From the NCBI RefSeq assembly GCF_947490095.1, contig NZ_CANLFS010000005.1, forward strand, positions 62,001 through 126,000: a stretch of 64,000 nucleotides of DNA, given 5' to 3'. Of this stretch, positions 8,560 to 15,257 are shown piece by piece. Both the position numbers and the translations under genes were made by a program. The notes beneath the pieces are model-generated. The model was not told the DNA's origin, did no database searches, and saw only the letters and a program-made list of their open reading frames with translations. This stretch comes from an uncultured Halomonas sp. (GTDB lineage: Bacteria; Pseudomonadota; Gammaproteobacteria; Pseudomonadales; Halomonadaceae). The stretch's first letter is position 1. Each line of letters opens with the position of its first letter.

Positions 8560-9153
8560 CTAGAGCGTCTCGCGCAACGCGACGAGCAGGCCCTGATGCG
8601 AGGGAGAGTAGAGCACCCGCCGCCGAATCTCGCCCTCGTTATCCACCAGGTAGAGTGACGAGCTGTGGTCGATGGAGTAATCCATGGCCGAGTCCGGCGC
8701 CTCGACCCGGCGCCACACGACGCCATAGCGTTCCGCCAGTTCCTCGAGCCGCGCCGGGCTGCCGGTGACGCCGATGAAGCGTTCACCGAAGAAGGCCAGA
8801 TACTCGTCCAGCCGCTCGAGGCTGTCGCGTTCGGGGTCCACGGAGACCATCAGCGGCACGATCCGCTCGCGCTGGGCGGGCTCGAGCTCCGCCAGCGCCT
8901 GACGCATCACCGCCAGGCTCATGGGGCAGACGTCGGGGCAATGGGTGTAGCCGAAGAAGACCACCGCCAGCTGATCATCGTCCAGGCGCTCGAGGCTGAA
9001 GTCCCCTCCCCGGGTCGAGGGCAGCTCTATCGGCCCGCCGACGGGTGCGCCGTCGGCTCCGGTGCCCAACTGCTGCTGGTACCAGCCGACGCCACCCACC
9101 GCCAGCAGCAGCCCGATCAGGGCGATGCCGGCCCAGACTCCCTTGCGCTTCAT
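8560..9153 (-). CDS. Sco1/SenC family copper protein
   Basis: The 197-residue protein has one N-terminal membrane anchor (residues about 7-25) and a thioredoxin-like domain. The copper ligands are all present: C72 and C76 in THCPDVCP and H163 in IDHSSSLYLVD. Sco proteins deliver copper or electrons to the CuA site of cytochrome oxidase and, in some bacteria, help other CuA enzymes, which is relevant because nosZ lies 8 kb away. The start codon overlaps the stop of the upstream gene (ATGA), so the two are co-translated. Downstream of the stop are degenerate GCTGGAA repeats (8520-8552). Confidence 0.92.
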   Translation of the reverse strand: MKRKGVWAGIALIGLLLAVGGVGWYQQQLGTGADGAPVGGPIELPSTRGGDFSLERLDDDQLAVVFFGYTHCPDVCPMSLAVMRQALAELEPAQRERIVPLMVSVDPERDSLERLDEYLAFFGERFIGVTGSPARLEELAERYGVVWRRVEAPDSAMDYSIDHSSSLYLVDNEGEIRRRVLYSPSHQGLLVALRETL

Positions 9154-9656
9154 GGCGCACCCTCCTCTACCTCGAAATCGAACCCGCTACCCAGCTTACC
9201 ATCGGCCGTCTCGACAATGACACGCGCCCGCCAGGGCATCACCGCCTCGGTACAGATCGGTATCTGCCCCACGCCACGATAACGCCCGTCGTCGCCGGCG
9301 CTCAGGGGGTAGCGATGCAGCCCCATGTCCATGTCATGGCCGACGAAGTCCACCACCACGCGCTCGGCGTCCACGCCTTCCAGGGATACCTCGAGCGGCA
9401 TGTGCTGCAGGGCCCGAACCCGGCCCCGCACCCCGAGGTCGAGGGTCAGCCGCCGCCCATCGCCCAACGTGGCCTGGCAGGGCCCGGCACTCAGCTCGCA
9501 TCCGGGGGCTTCGGGATACCAACGTACCTGCCCCACGTCACGCAGTTGATGGCTGACCAAAAAGAACAGGGCCACGACCACCGTGCCCAGGGTAAACAGC
9601 ACCAGCAGGCGCAGCAGCGGCGGACGTGGCGTCGATGTCGTGGTGGAGTCGGGCAT
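9150..9656 (-). CDS. Membrane-anchored protein of unknown function preceding the Sco gene
   Basis: The 168-residue protein has a single N-terminal helix (LLRLLVLFTLGTVVVALFFL, about residues 14-33) and a periplasmic domain. I do not recognise a named family. The segment VDFVGHDMDMGLHRYPL (about residues 102-118), with Met and His residues, and paired Cys at about 53, 60 and 135 suggest metal handling. Because its stop overlaps the start of the Sco gene, the two probably act together, perhaps in copper loading of an oxidase; that is inference. The ATG at 9656 is preceded by an ORF extension that covers the divergent AEC gene and is not real. Confidence 0.7.
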   Translation of the reverse strand: MPDSTTTSTPRPPLLRLLVLFTLGTVVVALFFLVSHQLRDVGQVRWYPEAPGCELSAGPCQATLGDGRRLTLDLGVRGRVRALQHMPLEVSLEGVDAERVVVDFVGHDMDMGLHRYPLSAGDDGRYRGVGQIPICTEAVMPWRARVIVETADGKLGSGFDFEVEEGAP

Positions 9657-9762
9657 GAGGGCGTGATCATCACACTGAGGGCTGATACCGGCAAGCTTAC
9701 CAGTATTCGTTTGTGGCAGACTGCGCAACGATGTCGCAGGCAACCAGACCAAGGAGACCGAC

Positions 9763-10680
9763 ATGACGGATATTGCGGGTGCCCTGGGGCCCCTGTTCCT
9801 GCTGATCCTGCTGGGCAGCATACTCGGCTGGCTACGACAGCCCGGGGCCGACTTCTGGCCAGCGCTGGAGCGGCTGGTGTATTTCCTGTTGTTCCCCGCC
9901 ATGCTGGTCGCGACCCTGGCCACCGCCGATGTCAGCCAGGTGCCGGTCATTCGAGTCGCCATCGCCCTGCTGGGCGCCATGGGGGCCTTCGCCGCACTGC
10001 TGTGGAGCGTGCGCGGCTGGCTGGGCATGGAGGCCGCGGCCTTCACCTCCGCCTTCCAGGGCGCACTGCGCTTCAATACCTATGTGGGCGTGGCCGGCGC
10101 CGCCGCCCTGCATGGAGCACCGGGGGCGACCGTGGCCGCGGTGGCCGTGGCCCTGATGGTGCCGGTGGTCAACGTCCTCTGTGTCGGCAGCTTTATCGCC
10201 GCGGGCACCCTGGGCCGCGGCAGCCTGGGCAAGAGCCTGGCGGCCCTGGGTCGCAACCCGCTGATCCTGGCCTGCCTGGTCGGTATCGGTCTCAATATCG
10301 GCGGCATCGGCCTGCCGGGCTGGAGCGAAGCCACGGTAACGCTGCTGGGGCGCGCGGCCCTGCCCCTGGGCCTGGTGGCCGTGGGCGTGGCGCTGCGCCC
10401 CGCCGCCCTGGTGCGCCGCGATCGCGGCATCTGGGCCAGCCACCTGGTCAAGCTGGGATTGATGCCGGCCCTGGCCCTGGCCCTGGCCCTGCTATTAGGG
10501 CTCGACCCGGTAAGCCGCGATGTGGTGCTGCTGTTCGCGGCGCTGCCCACCGCGACCTCGGCCTATATCCTGGCCCGTCAGCTGGGCGGAGACGCCGAGA
10601 TGATGGCCGCCCTGATCACCGGCCAGACCCTGCTGGCCATGGCGACCCTGCCGCTGTGGCTACGCCTGGCGGGGGCCTGA
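9763..10680 (+). CDS. AEC (auxin efflux carrier) family transporter
   Basis: The 305-residue inner-membrane protein has about ten hydrophobic helices in two five-helix halves. The opening (GPLFLLILLGSILGWLR...LERLVYFLLFPAMLVATLA) and the ending with PTATSAYILARQLGGDAEMMAALITGQTLLA match the bacterial AEC family, whose characterised members export or exchange carboxylates such as malate. The substrate cannot be deduced here. ATG follows CAAGGAGAC. The gene is divergent from the Sco pair and is followed by the sRNA locus and its terminator. Confidence 0.85.
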   Translation: MTDIAGALGPLFLLILLGSILGWLRQPGADFWPALERLVYFLLFPAMLVATLATADVSQVPVIRVAIALLGAMGAFAALLWSVRGWLGMEAAAFTSAFQGALRFNTYVGVAGAAALHGAPGATVAAVAVALMVPVVNVLCVGSFIAAGTLGRGSLGKSLAALGRNPLILACLVGIGLNIGGIGLPGWSEATVTLLGRAALPLGLVAVGVALRPAALVRRDRGIWASHLVKLGLMPALALALALLLGLDPVSRDVVLLFAALPTATSAYILARQLGGDAEMMAALITGQTLLAMATLPLWLRLAGA

Positions 10681-10713
10681 GAGACGCATTAATAAAAAAC
10701 ATTCGCATTTGTG

Positions 10714-10742
10714 TTGACGAGGCAAACGAGAACGATTACTCT
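10714..10742 (+). promoter_or_regulatory. Promoter with overlapping Fur-box-like sequence
   Basis: TTGACG (10714-10719) and TACTCT (10737-10742) are 17 bases apart, with an A-rich stretch upstream (AATAAAAAAC at 10691). The spacer and -10 region, 10722-10740, GCAAACGAGAACGATTACT, match the 19-bp Fur consensus at about 11 of 19 positions. A Fur dimer bound there would block the -10. Predicted transcription start is near 10749, pointing into a segment without a gene. Confidence 0.6.
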
Positions 10743-10748
10743 TTCCTT

Positions 10749-10864
10749 GTCGGCGTTGATGAGGCGCCGTCACCGGGCAGGACCCGCCAGTCTCCTGCCT
10801 TGGTTTCTCCCTCCTCATTGCTAGTCACGGTCTTGCGCCACCCTCCTCGGAGGGTGGCTTTTTT
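10749..10864 (+). ncRNA. Putative Fur-controlled small RNA, PrrF/RyhB-like
   Basis: The segment has the architecture of a trans-acting sRNA: hairpin one CGGCG/CGCCG (10751-10755 with 10765-10769), hairpin two GGCAGGA/TCCTGCC (10776-10782 with 10793-10799), an unpaired linker (10800-10836), then a terminator hairpin and six T. The linker carries CTCCCTCCTCATTG at 10807-10820, complementary to a ribosome-binding site plus start region, followed by CTAGTCACGGTCTTG. From memory this resembles the conserved core of Pseudomonas PrrF (CTCCTCAT...GCTAATCACGGTTTTG). With the Fur-like box over its promoter, it is a strong candidate for the iron-sparing sRNA of this organism. Predicted length about 116 nt, near that of PrrF. 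Confidence 0.7.
10837..10864 (+). terminator. Rho-independent terminator of the sRNA
   Basis: GCCACCCTCC (10837-10846) pairs with GGAGGGTGGC (10849-10858), with the closing pairs open as a small loop, and is followed by TTTTTT at 10859-10864. It would also stop read-through from the AEC gene before the convergent hemN. Confidence 0.85.
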
Positions 10865-10866
10865 GC

Positions 10867-12252
10867 TTACACCGTGCGCGAATAACGCCCCTTGCTGTGG
10901 GCCAGGTAGGCATCGAAGGCCATGGCGGCGTTACGCATCATCAATCGACCCGCCGGGAGCAGCTCGATCTCGGCCTCGTGGATCGCCAGCAGGCCATCGT
11001 CGGCCATCTCCTGGAGCTCGCTCAGGGCATCGGCGAAGTAGTCACGGAAGACGATGCCGTGTTCGGCCTCGATGGCGGCGAAGTCGATGCGGTTATGGCA
11101 CATCAGGGCGTTGATCACATCGCGACGCAGGCGGTCATCGTCGCTGAGCCGGTAGCCACGGAATACCCCCAGGCGCCCTTCCTGCAGGCGATGCTGATAC
11201 TGGGCCGTTTCCTTGACGTTCTGGCTGTAGGTGTCACCGACCTTGCCGATGGACGTGATGCCCAGGCCGATCATGTCGCAGTCGGCATGGGTCGAGTAGC
11301 CCTGGAAATTGCGCTGCAGGGTGCCGTTCTCCCGGGCCAGGGTCAGCTCATCCTCGGGGAGGGCGAAGTGGTCCATGCCGATATAGACGTACCCGGCCTC
11401 GGTCAGCCGACGAATGGTCAGTTCCAGCAGCTCCAGCTTGCGCTCCGGCGGCGGCATGTCCTCGGGGCGAATCAGGCGCTGGGCCTTGAACAGCTCCGGC
11501 AGGTGAGCATAGCTGTAGGTGGCGATGCGATCCGGGCGCAGGGCGATGATCTTGTCCAGGGTGGTATCGAAGCTGGCCACCGTCTGCAGCGGCAGGCCAT
11601 AGATCAGATCGACGCTGATCGACTCGAAGCCCGCCTCCCGGGCGGCGTGCATGAGGGAGATGACATCCTCCTCGCTCTGCACACGGTTGACGGCCTTCTG
11701 GACGTCGGGGTCGAAGTCCTGCACCCCGAAGCTCAGGCGATTGAAGCCCAGCGCGCGCAGCTCATGGATCTGTTCGGGGGTAACGGTGCGCGGGTCCACC
11801 TCCAGCGAAAACTCGCGCTCCTCTGGCGGTGCGAAGTGGAAGGCATCATCCAGGCTCGCCATCAGCTCGCCCAGCTGGGCATTGCTCAGGTAGGTCGGCG
11901 TCCCCCCGCCCAGGTGCAGCTGGGTCATGCGCCGCGTCTCGTCGAACAGCGCCCCCTGCACACGAATCTCCTGGTTGAGCCAGGCCAGGTATTCCGCCGC
12001 ACGCTCGGTGTTATGGGTGATGATCTTGTTGCAGGCGCAGTAGTAGCAGAGGCTCTTGCAGAAGGGGATATGCACATAGACCGACAGCGGCTTGGGTACG
12101 GCGGCCTCGTTGCTGCGCTGGGCGGCCCCACGATAATCGTCCTCGGCGAAGGCCGCATGGAACTGTGGCGCCGTGGGATAGGAGGTGTAGCGTGGCCCGG
12201 GGCGGTCATATTTCTCGACCAGGGGGCGGTTGAAGAGCTGGTGGTCTTGCAT
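10867..12252 (-). CDS. hemN: Oxygen-independent coproporphyrinogen III oxidase
   Basis: The 461-residue radical-SAM enzyme shows the cluster motif C65-X3-C69-X2-C72 in IPFCKSLCYYCACN, the HemN N-terminal RPGPRYTSYPTA, and LHLGGGTPTYLS after it. It converts coproporphyrinogen III to protoporphyrinogen IX without oxygen, supplying haem for anaerobic cytochromes. Length fits E. coli HemN (457). ATG at 12252 is preceded by CGAGG. The frame is open far upstream, but that is a shadow of nnrS. A perfect FNR-type palindrome lies about 104 bp upstream, consistent with anaerobic induction. Confidence 0.95.
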   Translation of the reverse strand: MQDHQLFNRPLVEKYDRPGPRYTSYPTAPQFHAAFAEDDYRGAAQRSNEAAVPKPLSVYVHIPFCKSLCYYCACNKIITHNTERAAEYLAWLNQEIRVQGALFDETRRMTQLHLGGGTPTYLSNAQLGELMASLDDAFHFAPPEEREFSLEVDPRTVTPEQIHELRALGFNRLSFGVQDFDPDVQKAVNRVQSEEDVISLMHAAREAGFESISVDLIYGLPLQTVASFDTTLDKIIALRPDRIATYSYAHLPELFKAQRLIRPEDMPPPERKLELLELTIRRLTEAGYVYIGMDHFALPEDELTLARENGTLQRNFQGYSTHADCDMIGLGITSIGKVGDTYSQNVKETAQYQHRLQEGRLGVFRGYRLSDDDRLRRDVINALMCHNRIDFAAIEAEHGIVFRDYFADALSELQEMADDGLLAIHEAEIELLPAGRLMMRNAAMAFDAYLAHSKGRYSRTV

Positions 12253-12355
12253 GATCAAACGGCCTCGTTGAATGCCTTGGCACCGTCGCGGCGATGCTCG
12301 ATGGTGCGCAGTATGCCAGCCCATCGCCGACGCGTCGGTACCCTTGTGGAGGTAG

Positions 12356-12369
12356 TTGACCCCGGTCAA
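12356..12369. promoter_or_regulatory. FNR/ANR/DNR-type binding palindrome upstream of hemN
   Basis: TTGACCCCGGTCAA is a perfect two-fold palindrome of form TTGAC-N4-GTCAA, one symmetric base away from the FNR consensus TTGAT-N4-ATCAA. It overlaps the stop codon of nnrS and lies 104 bp upstream of the hemN start. FNR-family control of hemN is established in Pseudomonas and enterics; use here is inferred. Confidence 0.7.
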
Positions 12370-13508
12370 CTCCTGGGCCGAATCGGCCCACGCCGGGACC
12401 ACACGACCAGCCGCCAGGCGGTGAGCAGCCAGGCCACACTCCAGGCCAGGGCAGAGGCCCACAGCAGCGACAGCCAGGCCCCGCCCACGGGGAAGGCCAG
12501 CAGGCGCAACACGGCGGCCACGCCGAACAGCAGCGCCAATAGCGGCAATATCGGTTCTCGCTCGGGCCGGCCCTTGGCCCTGAGAATGGCCTGGCGCAGC
12601 ATGATCCCGGTGGCCAGGGTGCCCAGGGCCCCCACGGTAAAGGCGTGCAGCACAGCGTTCAGAGGCTGGCCCAGCCAAAGCGCCCGGGCCGCAAGCAAGA
12701 GTCCGGCCCCCAGCCAGGCATAGCCCAGCAGCAGGCCGAGCAGGTCGGGGCGCCGCCGGCATGCCCAGGGGCGCCAACGCCATAGCCGCCAGAGCACCAG
12801 CAGCCCCGCCGCCGCCATCGAGGTCGCGGCCAGGCCGGCGGTGGCCGGCCAGGGTGCCAACAACGGGGCCGCCGCCAGCAGCACGATCAAGGCCGCCTCC
12901 AGGCGCGGCTGGACCCCGGCGCCGGCCTGGCGGCGACTCGCCATCAGGTGCCCATTGATCGCCGGCGCCAGCACGCGACCGCCCATGAAGGCCATCAACA
13001 GCACCAGCCATAGCACGGCGTGGTGCATCAGGGCGGGGGGCAGTGCGCCCAGCCAAACGAGTCGGCCCACCAGGCTTGCCACGGCAATCAGGCAGAGCAG
13101 CCCCAGCAGCGGCGAGAGCACGCGGTTGCGCCACTTCTTCGCGGCCAGGAAGCGCGGCACCAGCCGCCAGGCCAGCAAGACCGCAAAGAGACCATCGGCC
13201 AGCAACACCGGCAGCGCCTCGGGCCAGACCAGGCCGCCGCCCCTGGCGACGAGCCAGAGCGCCACCAACCCCCACAGCCGACGAGGCGGCAGCGGCCCCA
13301 GCAGATAGCCGGCGATCACCGCCAGCGCGAAGCCGAACAGCAGTTCGCGACCGTGTGCGGCGGGAGAGTCGATCAGCCCCAGAGGGGCCCCATGATAGAA
13401 TGCCAGCAGCGATAGCGGCACCATCACGGCCGCATGCAGCGCCGCCAAGGGGAAGAACACTCGCCAGGCCGGCGTCTTGGGGGGCGAGCCGGCGGTTTTT
13501 GTTGACAT
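12366..13508 (-). CDS. nnrS: NnrS family haem/copper membrane protein
   Basis: The 380-residue protein has about 12 hydrophobic helices. Features of NnrS include the early HAAVMVPLSLLAFYHGAP region, HGRELLFGFALAVIAGYLL (residues about 52-70), LMHHAVLWLVLLMAFMGGRV and LHAFTVGALGTLATGIMLR, with conserved His that bind haem in characterised homologues. NnrS eases nitric-oxide stress. The gene lies directly upstream of hemN on the same strand and close to nsrR, and a 23-bp NsrR-like site lies 30 bp before its ATG, a coherent NO-response setting. Confidence 0.9.
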   Translation of the reverse strand: MSTKTAGSPPKTPAWRVFFPLAALHAAVMVPLSLLAFYHGAPLGLIDSPAAHGRELLFGFALAVIAGYLLGPLPPRRLWGLVALWLVARGGGLVWPEALPVLLADGLFAVLLAWRLVPRFLAAKKWRNRVLSPLLGLLCLIAVASLVGRLVWLGALPPALMHHAVLWLVLLMAFMGGRVLAPAINGHLMASRRQAGAGVQPRLEAALIVLLAAAPLLAPWPATAGLAATSMAAAGLLVLWRLWRWRPWACRRRPDLLGLLLGYAWLGAGLLLAARALWLGQPLNAVLHAFTVGALGTLATGIMLRQAILRAKGRPEREPILPLLALLFGVAAVLRLLAFPVGGAWLSLLWASALAWSVAWLLTAWRLVVWSRRGPIRPRS

Positions 13509-13537
13509 GGCGCAACCCCTGCGTTGCCCGTAGTGCT

Positions 13538-13560
13538 AAGATGTATGTAGTTTACCGCTT
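13538..13560. promoter_or_regulatory. NsrR-like operator between nnrS and the DUF454 gene
   Basis: The left half AAGATGTAT at 13538-13546 equals the E. coli NsrR half-site, and the right half ends TTTACCGCTT (13551-13560). Over 22 scored positions of the 23-bp NsrR palindrome I count 16 matches, mostly from the left half. It lies 30 bp upstream of nnrS and 36 bp upstream of the divergent gene, and nsrR itself is 0.5 kb away. Confidence 0.5.
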
Positions 13561-13595
13561 CATAGTCTACGCCCCCGGGCCGGGGAGGTCATCAC

Positions 13596-14009
13596 ATGTC
13601 AGGAACCGCTTCACGACTTGCCTGGTGCGGCCTTACCTACGGCTGCATCGGACTCGGCACCGCCGGCGTGGTGCTGCCACTGCTGCCGACCACTCCTTTC
13701 CTGTTGCTGGCCGCCTGGGCGGCACCCAAGGGGTCGCCGCGGCTGTCTCGTTGGCTGCACACCCACCGACGCTTCGGCCCCCTCCTGCTGGCATGGCGTG
13801 AGCGGCGCGCCATACCAGGGCGCGCCAAGGCATTGGCGATACTCCTGCTGTCCACCAGCTGGGCGATGCTGTGGGCCGGCGGCGTGCCGCGCCTGGGGTT
13901 GATGGCGTCGGGGCTGTTATTCGTCGCGGTGGCCGGCTTCGTGCTCACCCGCCCTACCGATGCGATGCCGCTTGCCGATAGAATGCCCTCCTCCGGGGTC
14001 CAAGACTGA
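13596..14009 (+). CDS. DUF454/YbaN-family inner-membrane protein
   Basis: The 137-residue protein has three or four hydrophobic helices. The N-terminal YGCIGLGTAGVVLPLLPTTP is the family signature of DUF454 (E. coli YbaN), followed by FLLLAAWAAPKGSPRLSRWL and RFGPLLLAWRERRAIPGRAK. Its function is not established; in denitrifiers it is often seen near respiratory and NO genes. ATG follows GGGGAGG. It is divergent from nnrS and could share the NsrR-like site. nsrR begins 33 bp downstream, so the two may be co-transcribed. Confidence 0.82.
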   Translation: MSGTASRLAWCGLTYGCIGLGTAGVVLPLLPTTPFLLLAAWAAPKGSPRLSRWLHTHRRFGPLLLAWRERRAIPGRAKALAILLLSTSWAMLWAGGVPRLGLMASGLLFVAVAGFVLTRPTDAMPLADRMPSSGVQD

Positions 14010-14042
14010 TTCGACACACGACACGAGGCGATACTTTTTCCC

Positions 14043-14492
14043 ATGCATCTGACCCGCTTTACCGATTACTCGCTGCGTGTGCTGCTCTATCTGGCGATCA
14101 AGGGCGAGCGTCGCTCCACCATCACCGAGATCGCCGAGCGCTTCCAGGTCTCGCGCAACCACCTGATGAAGGTGGTTCAGGACCTCAGCCACCACGGCTA
14201 TATCACCTCCATCCGCGGCAAGCATGGCGGCCTGCTGCTGCGGCGCGAGCCGAATACCATCGTGCTGGGCGAGCTGATACGCCGAACCGAGCGTGACCTG
14301 ACGCTGGTGGAATGCTTCGGCGACAGCAACGAGTGTGTGATCACCTCCGCCTGTCGCCTCAAGCATGTCCTCGCCGAGGCCCTCGAGGCCTTTATGGCGG
14401 TGCTCGACGACTACACCCTGGAGGACCTGCTGGGTCCCCAGCGCCGGCCGTTGATCAGCCTGCTGAACCTGGACGACACGCCCGCCGCCTGA
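14043..14492 (+). CDS. nsrR: NO-sensing Rrf2-family repressor NsrR
   Basis: The 149-residue protein begins MHLTRFTDYSLRVLLYLA, the NsrR N-terminus, with a winged helix (ITEIAERFQVSRNHLMKVVQ) and the three cluster Cys at 91, 98 and 104 (ECFGDSNECVITSACRL). NsrR carries a [4Fe-4S] or [2Fe-2S] cluster; NO damages it and releases target promoters such as hmp, nnrS and sometimes nos/nor genes. The gene sits between nnrS and the nos operon. A GC-rich 8-bp hairpin (14521-14540) lies 28 bp after the stop. Confidence 0.93.
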   Translation: MHLTRFTDYSLRVLLYLAIKGERRSTITEIAERFQVSRNHLMKVVQDLSHHGYITSIRGKHGGLLLRREPNTIVLGELIRRTERDLTLVECFGDSNECVITSACRLKHVLAEALEAFMAVLDDYTLEDLLGPQRRPLISLLNLDDTPAA

Positions 14493-14558
14493 GCCCTGCC
14501 CCCACTTCCCCTGGCCGACGCCGGAGGCCGCTGCCTCCGGGGCCACCCCGGGCGTCCG

Positions 14559-14666
14559 CGACGCCCCTTCCGATGCCCCTCTCGATGCCCCTCTCGACGC
14601 CCCTTCCGATGCCCCTCTCGACGCCCCTCTCGACGCCCCTCTCGATGCCTCTTCCGATGCTCCCTT
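14559..14666. repeat. Nine-copy 12-bp tandem array between nsrR and the nos cluster
   Basis: Nine units of 12 bp with consensus CGAYGCCCCTYT run without interruption; copies differ by C/T at the fourth base and by small changes near the end. The strand asymmetry is strong (pyrimidine-rich on +). It occupies most of the 349-bp gap 14493-14841, which otherwise holds the nsrR hairpin, a T-rich stretch (14681-14700) and an FNR-type site. The array is translatable as a Pro/Ser/Met-rich peptide, but no start or ribosome site supports a gene. Confidence 0.85.
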
Positions 14667-14721
14667 CTATACTTTATTAGGCATTTCTTTTGTCTTTTTT
14701 CTGCGTGGGTCTAGCCTGTAT

Positions 14722-14735
14722 ATGACACACGTCAA
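14722..14735. promoter_or_regulatory. FNR/ANR/DNR-type site upstream of the nos cluster
   Basis: ATGACACACGTCAA has the form NTGAC-N4-GTCAA and differs by one base from the hemN site TTGAC-N4-GTCAA. It lies 107 bp upstream of the cytochrome c ATG, in a suitable position for activation of the cytochrome-nosR transcript. nos operons in Pseudomonas are controlled by DNR/ANR, which supports the reading; the start site is unknown. Confidence 0.6.
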
Positions 14736-14841
14736 GCCGAGGCAACGCGCCGGCTGGCATGATGGCAACAGCTGCCCGGAGAGATCGATTGTCGCCACCG
14801 GGTCTTATCAAACAAATGAAGATGCATTCTGGAGATTGCTT

Positions 14842-15156
14842 ATGAAACTGATCCTCGCGGCCGCCATGCTGGGCGGCGCCATCCTGTCCATGAGCGCCCA
14901 GGCCGCCGGTGACGCCGCCGCCGGTGAGGGCAAGATCGGCACCTGCGTCGCCTGCCACGGCACCGACGGCCAGGGCCTGGCCCCCATCTACCCGAACCTC
15001 GCCGGCCAGTCGGCCACCTACCTCGAGAGCAGCCTCAAGGCGTACCGTGACAGCCAGCGCCAGGGCGGCATGTCCGCCCTGATGACCCCTCAGGCCCAGT
15101 CGCTTTCGGATGAAGATATCGCCGATATCGCCGCCTACTATTCGAGTCAGGAGTAA
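14842..15156 (+). CDS. Periplasmic c-type cytochrome (c553/c5 type) at the head of the nos cluster
   Basis: The 104-residue preprotein has a signal peptide (KLILAAAMLGGAILSMSAQA) and one haem site C35-V-A-C38-H39. YPNLAGQSATYLESSLKAYRD and the later sixth-ligand region GGMSALMTPQAQSLSDEDIADIAAYY place it with small class I cytochromes of about 80 mature residues. It probably passes electrons toward N2O reductase or another periplasmic acceptor. ATG 14842 follows CTGGAG. A 12-bp hairpin separates it from nosR, so it may also be transcribed alone. Confidence 0.9.
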   Translation: MKLILAAAMLGGAILSMSAQAAGDAAAGEGKIGTCVACHGTDGQGLAPIYPNLAGQSATYLESSLKAYRDSQRQGGMSALMTPQAQSLSDEDIADIAAYYSSQE

Positions 15157-15172
15157 GGCCCGCCAGGAGTAA

Positions 15173-15207
15173 AGGCCAGGGGCCGGCACCGGGCTGGCCC
15201 CTGGCCT
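15173..15207 (+). terminator. Hairpin between the cytochrome and nosR
   Basis: AGGCCAGGGGCC (15173-15184) pairs perfectly with 15196-15207 around an 11-base loop. No T run follows, so it is more likely a partial terminator or RNA stabiliser inside the operon. Just before it, CAGGAGTAAGGCC is repeated nearly exactly, once covering the cytochrome stop codon (15149 and 15164 regions). Confidence 0.55.
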
Positions 15208-15257
15208 GATGGGCGGCGGCAACCACCGCCGAGGCTTGCGCCCACAAGGACCCTTCC

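Noticed and set aside
12253..13515. Open frame fused in front of hemN, extending over nnrS
   Set aside because: The translation is a Gly/Ala/Arg-rich shadow of nnrS. HemN has its own start at 12252 and the expected length.
14559..14700. Short coding frame through the 12-bp array (Met-Pro-Leu-Ser repeats)
   Set aside because: No start signal, no stop context and no sign of selection on codons; the repeat alone explains the open frame.
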